From assembly GCA_018475625.1 (NCBI GenBank), contig JAAKEZ010000006.1, positions 1 to 64,000 on the forward strand: DNA of 64,000 bases. Direction: 5' to 3'. Source of the DNA: Candidatus Bathyarchaeota archaeon A05DMB-2 (GTDB lineage: Archaea > Thermoproteota > Bathyarchaeia > Bathyarchaeales > Bathycorpusculaceae). Below the pieces are notes generated by a model. The model did not search any database and was not told where the DNA came from. It saw only the letters and a list, made by a program, of their open reading frames with translations. The position numbers were made by a program, and so were the translations under genes. Each line of letters begins with the position of its first letter. Positions within the stretch are counted from its first letter, which is position 1. Below, piece after piece: positions 59,443-64,000 of this stretch.

Positions 59443-60093
59443 TTATTGCGTTTTCTGGAAGGCGGTGAAAACTCCGTGGCAGTCACAAGCCGTGCCAACG
59501 ATAAACCTTTCTCTCGTTTTTGCCCAGTTAAAAAACTCTAACAGTTCACTGCCTTTGAGGGCACCCATTCCAGGCGCCATCGAATAACTAATCAGGATGA
59601 AAGCCTCTGGGCTGGCGAACCTCATAAGTTTAGTCATGGTGCATGGCTTCCTGATTTGTGAGGATGGGCAGACCTCAGGCATCGGGCATTTCTCCACGCA
59701 GTCATTGTCTCTGTTAAAGCTTACGACGAGCTTGCCTTTTCCTGCTTGCAACACCACAACTTCAGGCAGTCTCGGCAGTATGGCGTTTACTGCTTCATTC
59801 CACGGTTGGAGGGAGAACTTGATTTTTGCGAGGTCAGCGGCTATGTGGACTGGAGCGGTGGGAAAAACGTATTCGGGCTTCAATTTCTCTATCAAGCTTA
59901 AGACAGTTGCAAGGTCACCCTGCACGAGGTGTTCTCCTTCAGAGATGTCGGTGTGCGTTGAAGCCTTGATTCCAAACCGTTTGACAGCAAGGCAGTCCCG
60001 GTCTACGTCCACCACCACAAAATTCTCCATTTTATGCCTGAGGAATTCGGCTGCGTAACACCCGTATTTTCCGCCGCCAACGATGATGTTCAT
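59443..60093 (-). CDS. Rossmann-fold protein with Cys cluster, unknown function
   Basis: 216 residues. An N-terminal dinucleotide fold starts MNIIVGGGKYGCYAAEFL and continues with FVVVDVDRDCLAVKRFG, the TrkA-N/NAD-binding style. Near residue 130 comes the cluster CVEKCPMPEVCP...KPC, four cysteines that may bind an Fe-S cluster or zinc, followed by TMTKLM. No transporter domain. It could be a redox regulator of an ion or cofactor system, but function is unknown. A dispersed element copy lies 147 bp upstream. Confidence 0.6.
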   Translation of the reverse strand: MNIIVGGGKYGCYAAEFLRHKMENFVVVDVDRDCLAVKRFGIKASTHTDISEGEHLVQGDLATVLSLIEKLKPEYVFPTAPVHIAADLAKIKFSLQPWNEAVNAILPRLPEVVVLQAGKGKLVVSFNRDNDCVEKCPMPEVCPSSQIRKPCTMTKLMRFASPEAFILISYSMAPGMGALKGSELLEFFNWAKTRERFIVGTACDCHGVFTAFQKTQ

Positions 60094-60235
60094 TCTGTTC
60101 GCCTGAAAGCCATTGAAGATTAACTAGTTATTTCATCCGCACAGCAGCGTATTAATAGTTTTCTCGCTTGTAACTAGAAAATTCCTATCACTGAAATCAG
60201 CAAGAACGATGCGTCTTTCTGCATGGTTTGAGCTG

Positions 60236-60315
60236 TTTCGGCGCCAATAGCGATACCCCCCTCTATAAGTTTCTGCAATGAATTTCTATTCGGCTCCAAA
60301 TAGGATTCTGTGCTG
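60236..60315 (+). repeat. Dispersed intergenic element, copy 6
   Basis: Plus-strand GGCGCCAATAGCG (60240-60252), CCCCCCTCTATAAG, TTTCTGCAATGAA, and GGCTCCAAATAG (60292-60303). The ends repeat directly as in copy 2. It lies in the gap between the Rossmann protein (start 60093) and the 3' end of lysM. Confidence 0.8.
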
Positions 60316-60328
60316 CCTGCTTGGGCGA

Positions 60329-60739
60329 TTACCAGCTGCGAAGGACAATCATGGTATTGGTTTTCATTATGCCTTCTACGCGGCGGATTTTCTCTATGCA
60401 CTCGTTGACTTCGGCGACGTTCATGCCGCTGATGACTGCCACGATGTCGTACTCGCCTGTGACTTCGTATATGGTCTCCACGTTCGGTATGTTCCTGATT
60501 CTCTCAGAAACTTCTTGGGTCGGGTATGCTGGGTTGGTCGCCAGCAGGGTTATGGCTTCAGCGCCTTCGGTCACGCCGATTTTAACCGTGAACTTTCTTA
60601 TCACACCCGTGTCGGAGAGAGTTTTGATTCTTTTTCTGACAGCTCCTTCAGATAGCCCGACCTTTTTGCCGATGTCGCCGTAGCCTGCTCTTCCGTCATT
60701 TTTGAGGCTTCGCAGTATCTCTCTGTCCTTGTCGTCCAT
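60329..60739 (-). CDS. lysM: Lrp/AsnC-family regulator, LysM-like
   Basis: 136 residues: winged HTH (DKDREILRSLKNDGRAGYGDIGKKVGLSEGAVRKRI) and RAM ligand domain (GEYDIVAVISGMNVAEVNECIEKI). The adjacent, divergent position to lysW matches LysM, which in Sulfolobus activates lysine genes when lysine is scarce. Assignment to LysM rests on this context. ATG 60739. Confidence 0.82.
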   Translation of the reverse strand: MDDKDREILRSLKNDGRAGYGDIGKKVGLSEGAVRKRIKTLSDTGVIRKFTVKIGVTEGAEAITLLATNPAYPTQEVSERIRNIPNVETIYEVTGEYDIVAVISGMNVAEVNECIEKIRRVEGIMKTNTMIVLRSW

Positions 60740-60812
60740 TCGTTTTTCCCTGCTTGTTGTTGGTGTCGGAAAAATTTAACGATTTCTATAGTTTGCTGGG
60801 GGTTATGGTGCG

Positions 60813-60867
60813 TTTTCCGTTGTGACATGCGTTGGCTGTGGCGTTTTTCGGAGCATTTCCGTTGTGC
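60813..60867. promoter_or_regulatory. Direct repeats upstream of lysW, candidate LysM sites
   Basis: TTTCCGTTGTG occurs at 60814-60824 and 60856-60866, 42 bp apart, about four helical turns. The repeats lie between lysM and the lysW TATA-like box at 60912, in the position where an Lrp-type activator would bind. Confidence 0.5.
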
Positions 60868-60911
60868 CAAATGGGACATTAAGAACCTAATATGTTACAA
60901 ATAAGTCGCAA

Positions 60912-60922
60912 TGTTTAAAAGA
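60912..60922 (+). promoter_or_regulatory. Putative TATA box of lysW operon
   Basis: TGTTTAAAAGA about 100 bp before lysW (ATG 61022), giving a transcript leader near 80 nt. A purine-rich GAGGTGAAGGT sits directly before the ATG. Confidence 0.4.
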
Positions 60923-61021
60923 AAGACGCGTTAATGAAAGAGACATTTCCCATAAACAAAACGTGGTAGCAACAAAATGATTAAGCAAACCGCAAAATTA
61001 GAGCCCCAAGAGGTGAAGGTA

Positions 61022-61198
61022 ATGAACAAAGCCAAGTGCCCCGACTGCGACGCTGAACTTGACGTCCCAGTAGATACTGAGAAAGGAGAAATCCTAAGCT
61101 GCCCAGGCTGCGGACTTGAACTTGAAGTCAAGCAAGTAAACGGCGGATGCGTCGACCTTCAAGAGTTAACGATAGAAGGCGAAGACTGGGGCGAATAA
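61022..61198 (+). CDS. lysW: Amino-group carrier protein LysW
   Basis: A 58-residue carrier whose C-terminal glutamate is linked to alpha-aminoadipate or glutamate. Zinc cysteines 6, 9, 27 and 30, an acidic surface, and the diagnostic C-terminal EDWGE. It protects the amino group and presents the intermediate to LysX, LysZ, LysY. ATG 61022 follows GAGGTGAAGGT; a start at 60977 would add 15 residues absent from other LysW proteins. Confidence 0.92.
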   Translation: MNKAKCPDCDAELDVPVDTEKGEILSCPGCGLELEVKQVNGGCVDLQELTIEGEDWGE

Positions 61199-61283
61199 AG
61201 GTATTCATCCACCCGTCTAAACCTGAGAATGAAAAAGCTACCAAATTTTTTAAGCAACACCTTCCGCGAGAGGCACAACACGG

Positions 61284-62462
61284 TTGAGCATTGCACTTCT
61301 TTATGAACGTTCTGAAGCCGACGAGAACGGCATCAAACTCACCGCCGAACAGCTAGGCATAGACCTAACGTACCTTCCGTTCCGGAAAATCGCGTTCTCC
61401 ATCGGCAAAAACGGCTTCACCGCCAGAACTAAAGGCAAAGACTACACAGACGCTGTCAAAGATTTCGCTGTGGTACTGAACCGGGCACAGAGCAAAAACC
61501 GCCGCCTCCAAGCCTCCTACATCATGGAGTTGCTCGGCAAAAAAACCCTAAACACCAGCAAAGTCGAATTCATCTGCTACAGCAAACTCCGAACTCTCCT
61601 GCACTTCTGGGTGGAAGGACTGCCCATCCCCAAAACGGTGTACGTTCCCTGCGACGCCACCGACACCATGAAAAACGGAAGAGAAATCCACAACGAAGAA
61701 GACATCGCAGAGCTTTTCCAGAATGAAATCGCCCTCGAGAAAGGCATAATCATTAAGCCCGACGCTGGAACACACGGCAAACAGATACTCCTCGCCAAAG
61801 ACCACGAGCAACTCGTCGCCAACATCCGCGACACAAAGTCGTCAATAATCAACCCTGTGGGCGTGGTGGCTCAAGAACTCATGCAAAAATGGTTCTACGA
61901 CCTGAGAATAATAGTTTACAAGGAGAAAGGCAAAGCATCCGTCTGCCATCCGGTGGCGTTGGCGCGGGGCGGCGTCAAAGACTTCCGAACCAACACTTAC
62001 TTGGGCAACTTGGTGTTCGACGCCAAACTGCCCCAGCATGTCCGAGAGTTGGCGGTGAAGTGCGGCGAAGCTCTCGGCGAAGACGCTGACGCATGGGTGT
62101 TCGCGCTTGACGCCATGATTGACATCGGCGAAAACAAAACCGCAGACGATGCCCTCTTAAAATCGGAGCTTGAAAAGGCAAATTTGGCGTTTGAAACGCC
62201 CCGAAAAGTCAAGGCAGACGAGACGCGGTTACGCGACTTCGCAGGCTGGAATGAGCGGTTAGAAGTTGCGTTTCACGATTACATGAGCAGCGAACCTTAC
62301 CAAAAAGTAAAAAGCATAATAGAAGAAAGCGTGGAAAAGAACAAACATGGCATCGTCTTTCACGAGGCGAATTCCTGCCCGGAATTCTGGGAACACACGC
62401 GGCTAATCGCCGGCATCAACGTGGCGGTTCCCCTATTGAAAGGCGCACAAAGCCTAGTCTAA
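61284..62462 (+). CDS. lysX: LysX-like ATP-grasp ligase with a large insertion
   Basis: LysX attaches the first amino acid to LysW's C-terminal glutamate. This copy is 392 residues where the family is usually 270-290. The core is present: ALLYERSEADENGIKL at the N-terminus, RIIVYKEKGKASVCHPVA, an RTN loop (DFRTNTYLGNL), FALDAMIDIG, and HEANSCPEFWEH, where Asn and Glu hold metal. Between FALDAMIDIG and HEANSCPEF there are about 80 extra residues rich in K/E and helical. It lies between lysW and lysY, so it is probably functional despite the insert. Confidence 0.78.
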   Translation: MSIALLYERSEADENGIKLTAEQLGIDLTYLPFRKIAFSIGKNGFTARTKGKDYTDAVKDFAVVLNRAQSKNRRLQASYIMELLGKKTLNTSKVEFICYSKLRTLLHFWVEGLPIPKTVYVPCDATDTMKNGREIHNEEDIAELFQNEIALEKGIIIKPDAGTHGKQILLAKDHEQLVANIRDTKSSIINPVGVVAQELMQKWFYDLRIIVYKEKGKASVCHPVALARGGVKDFRTNTYLGNLVFDAKLPQHVRELAVKCGEALGEDADAWVFALDAMIDIGENKTADDALLKSELEKANLAFETPRKVKADETRLRDFAGWNERLEVAFHDYMSSEPYQKVKSIIEESVEKNKHGIVFHEANSCPEFWEHTRLIAGINVAVPLLKGAQSLV

Positions 62463-62489
62463 TCCCAGTGACATTGAGGTGAAAGAAGG

Positions 62490-63542
62490 TTGAGAATAGG
62501 AATAGTCGGCGGAACAGGCTACGTCGGTAGCGAACTCTTACGCTTGCTGCTGCTTCACCCAGAAGCCGAGGTGACGACGGTCACTTCGCGGCAGAGCGCA
62601 GGCGAATATGTCTTCAACGTGCACCCGAACCTCCGCGGACTCACCCAACTAAATTTTGTCCCCCTAGACATAGCGGAGCTTCAGAAAAACTGCGACCTCG
62701 TGTTCACGGCAACGCCGCACGGAGGCTCCGTAAACCTCGTGCCCAAGCTTTTGGAGGCTGGCTTGAAGGTTATCGATATGAGCGCGGACTTCCGCCTTAA
62801 AAACGCCGCTGACTACGATAAGTGGTACGGCTGGAAACATACCAACCCGCAGCTGCTTAAAGAGGCAGTGTACGGTTTGCCTGAATTTCACCGAGAAGAG
62901 ATAAAGAACGCCCGCTTGGTCGCTTGCCCCGGTTGCATGGCAACAGCCACCATTCTCGCGTTGGCGCCGTTCGTGAAGGCAGACCTCATCGAAAAGAACC
63001 GCGTGGTCGTGGACGTGAAAATCGGGTCCTCAGGCGGAGGCAGCAAACCCACTATCGCATCGCATCATCCAGAGCGGTTCGGAGGCGTCCGACCCTACAA
63101 GGTAGCGGGACACCGTCACATCGCGGAAATCGAGCAGGAACTCAACAACCTGTCCGATGAGCCGGTGACTGTGGCGTTTACGCCGCACGCGGTCAACATG
63201 GTCAGAGGCATACTTGCCACTATTCACGTTTTCCCTAAAAACCCGTTGGCAACGAAAGACGTGTGGAAGACGCTGCGCTCAACTTACGAGGGCGAACCGT
63301 TCATCCGCTTCGTCAAATACCTTAAAGGCGCTTACCAGCTTCCCGACCCCAAAGTCACTTTGGGCACGAACTTCTGCGACATAGGCTTCGAACTGGACCC
63401 GCACGCGAACCGGCTGCTGCTGTTCTCGGCATTAGACAACATGGTCAAAGGCGCTTCGGGGCAGGGAGTCCAGTGCCTAAACATAATGCTGGGTATAGAC
63501 GAGACTACGGGCGTGAAGAGCGCGGGTTTCCATCCGATGTGA
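62490..63542 (+). CDS. lysY: LysY/ArgC: LysW-linked aminoadipyl/glutamyl-phosphate reductase
   Basis: NADPH-dependent reductase of 350 residues. NADP motif GIVGGTGYVGSELLRLL, catalytic Cys in CPGCMATATILALAP (about residue 149), KIGSSGGGSKPT, and FTPHAVNMVRGILATI. Both lysine (LysW-aminoadipyl) and arginine (LysW-glutamyl) versions occur in archaea and are hard to separate by sequence; some species use one enzyme for both. TTG start at 62490. Confidence 0.92.
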   Translation: MRIGIVGGTGYVGSELLRLLLLHPEAEVTTVTSRQSAGEYVFNVHPNLRGLTQLNFVPLDIAELQKNCDLVFTATPHGGSVNLVPKLLEAGLKVIDMSADFRLKNAADYDKWYGWKHTNPQLLKEAVYGLPEFHREEIKNARLVACPGCMATATILALAPFVKADLIEKNRVVVDVKIGSSGGGSKPTIASHHPERFGGVRPYKVAGHRHIAEIEQELNNLSDEPVTVAFTPHAVNMVRGILATIHVFPKNPLATKDVWKTLRSTYEGEPFIRFVKYLKGAYQLPDPKVTLGTNFCDIGFELDPHANRLLLFSALDNMVKGASGQGVQCLNIMLGIDETTGVKSAGFHPM

Positions 63543-63548
63543 TCTGCC

Positions 63549-64000
63549 ATGTTGTACGTAGTGAAAATGGGCGGGAGCATACTCAAAGAAGGTGCATCAT
63601 CCGACTTGGTGGCGGATTTGAAGGAGTTAGCGAAAGAGAACCGCATCGTTCTGGTCCACGGCGGAGGCGTAGAAGTCACCGAAACCGCCGCCAAGCTGGG
63701 CAAGGAGCAGCGGTTCATAGTCTCGCCGGAAGGCTTCCGAAGCCGCTACACCGATAAAGAGACAATAGAAATCTACACAATGGTCATGGCGGGCAAAATC
63801 AACAAGCAAATAGTCCTCGCACTGCAAAGCCGAGGCGTGCCAGCCGTCGGCTTATCAGGCTTGGATGGCATGCTGTTGAAGGCGGAGCGGAAAAAGCGGC
63901 TCATCGCTGTTGACGAACGCGGACGCAAAAAGGTGATTGACGGCGGCTACACAGGAAAACTAAACACGGTTAACCTGAGCCTGCTCCAGTTCCTGCTAGA
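63549..64000 (+). CDS. lysZ: LysZ: LysW-linked aminoadipate/glutamate kinase (partial)
   Basis: Runs off the window's right edge after about 150 codons. Starts MLYVVKMGGSIL, with the amino-acid-kinase loop RIVLVHGGGVEVTETAAKLG and ITKQIV-type segment KINKQIVLALQSRG. Members of the N-acetylglutamate kinase family in this setting phosphorylate the LysW-bound acid. ATG 63549 is 6 bp after the lysY stop. The catalytic end lies outside the window. Confidence 0.9.
   Translation, partial: MLYVVKMGGSILKEGASSDLVADLKELAKENRIVLVHGGGVEVTETAAKLGKEQRFIVSPEGFRSRYTDKETIEIYTMVMAGKINKQIVLALQSRGVPAVGLSGLDGMLLKAERKKRLIAVDERGRKKVIDGGYTGKLNTVNLSLLQFLL

Noticed and set aside
1133-60315. A shared reading frame through the dispersed elements (reads like LPSIGFCNEPLLGSK).
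   Set aside because: All six copies can be read in this frame, but changes fall equally on all codon positions and three copies end in a stop just after it. That fits a DNA-level repeat, not a protein.
60977-61021. N-terminal extension of LysW by 15 residues.
   Set aside because: LysW proteins are about 55 residues, and the ATG at 61022 has a far better ribosome-binding site.
1-64000. tRNA, rRNA, CRISPR arrays, insertion sequences.
   Set aside because: I scanned gaps for T-loop motifs, CCA-adjacent stems, regularly spaced repeats and transposase-like genes and saw none. A covariance-model search could still find small RNAs.

Overview
The window is archaeal. It encodes archaeal or archaeal/eukaryotic-type information proteins: TFB, Rpo12 (RpoP), Alba, replication factor C small and large subunits, an OB-fold RPA, Gar1, S3Ae, S8e, L40e, SRP19, archaeal GluRS and AspRS, Trm5 and Taw1. 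It also has archaeal cofactor and lipid genes (cofD, CTP-dependent riboflavin kinase, the phosphomevalonate dehydratase branch of the mevalonate pathway) and LysW-dependent amino-acid biosynthesis. AT-rich TATA-like boxes lie a short distance before many starts, and GTG/TTG starts are common. The mixture (TACK-like informational genes, a translin homologue, cobalamin salvage, F420 genes, no rRNA or tRNA seen) best fits a Bathyarchaeia-like member of the TACK group. That placement is inferred from gene content; no marker tree was run.

Layout. 0.2-6 kb: CBS protein, serS, rps3ae, moaE, cofD, a PhoU-like protein. 6.4-9.9 kb: secreted protein, aspS, zinc-ribbon/KH protein, alba, Lrp-like regulator. 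10-18.5 kb: L40e, DUF116, gar1-tfb, hsp20, SWIM protein, two DUF131 proteins, RPA, an NADP-type isocitrate dehydrogenase-family enzyme, trm5, rpo12, a Cys-rich protein. 18.5-23.9 kb: a large surface protein, taw1, a small AbrB-like protein, translin overlapping endonuclease V, a tRNA-binding OB protein. 24-26.7 kb: rfcS-rfcL followed by a Cys-rich protein with a PCNA-box-like tail. 26.9-35.3 kb: FMN glutamate-synthase-like enzyme, CofE-like protein, acyl-CoA synthetase alpha chain, riboflavin kinase, radical SAM/SPASM protein, LamG surface protein, small b-type cytochrome-like membrane protein.

35.4-44.4 kb is a compact plus-strand operon running from mevalonate to GGPP: mevalonate kinase, anhydromevalonate phosphate decarboxylase (UbiD family), phosphomevalonate dehydratase large and small subunits (aconitase X), isopentenyl phosphate kinase, type 2 IPP isomerase and a polyprenyl synthase, then gltX and srp19. 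45-50.2 kb, minus strand: NfnB, NfnA and a doubled ferredoxin/MvhD protein form a flavin/Fe-S electron-transfer operon, next to thioredoxin reductase and a GDT1-type transporter. 50.4-52.1 kb: a PAP2 phosphatase and a surface protein. 52.2-59.4 kb: corrinoid uptake and nucleotide-loop assembly (btuF, btuC, btuD, a Dph6-like ATPase, cobT, cobS, cobY; cobZ divergent). 60.3 kb to the end: lysM, lysW, an enlarged lysX, lysY/argC and the start of lysZ.

The main non-coding feature is a dispersed intergenic element of about 60-90 bp, with six clear copies. Each lies within about 190 bp upstream of a start codon. It shares no sequence with the genes around it and I know of no named family for it. Several gene starts also carry paired palindromes or direct repeats that look like operators.
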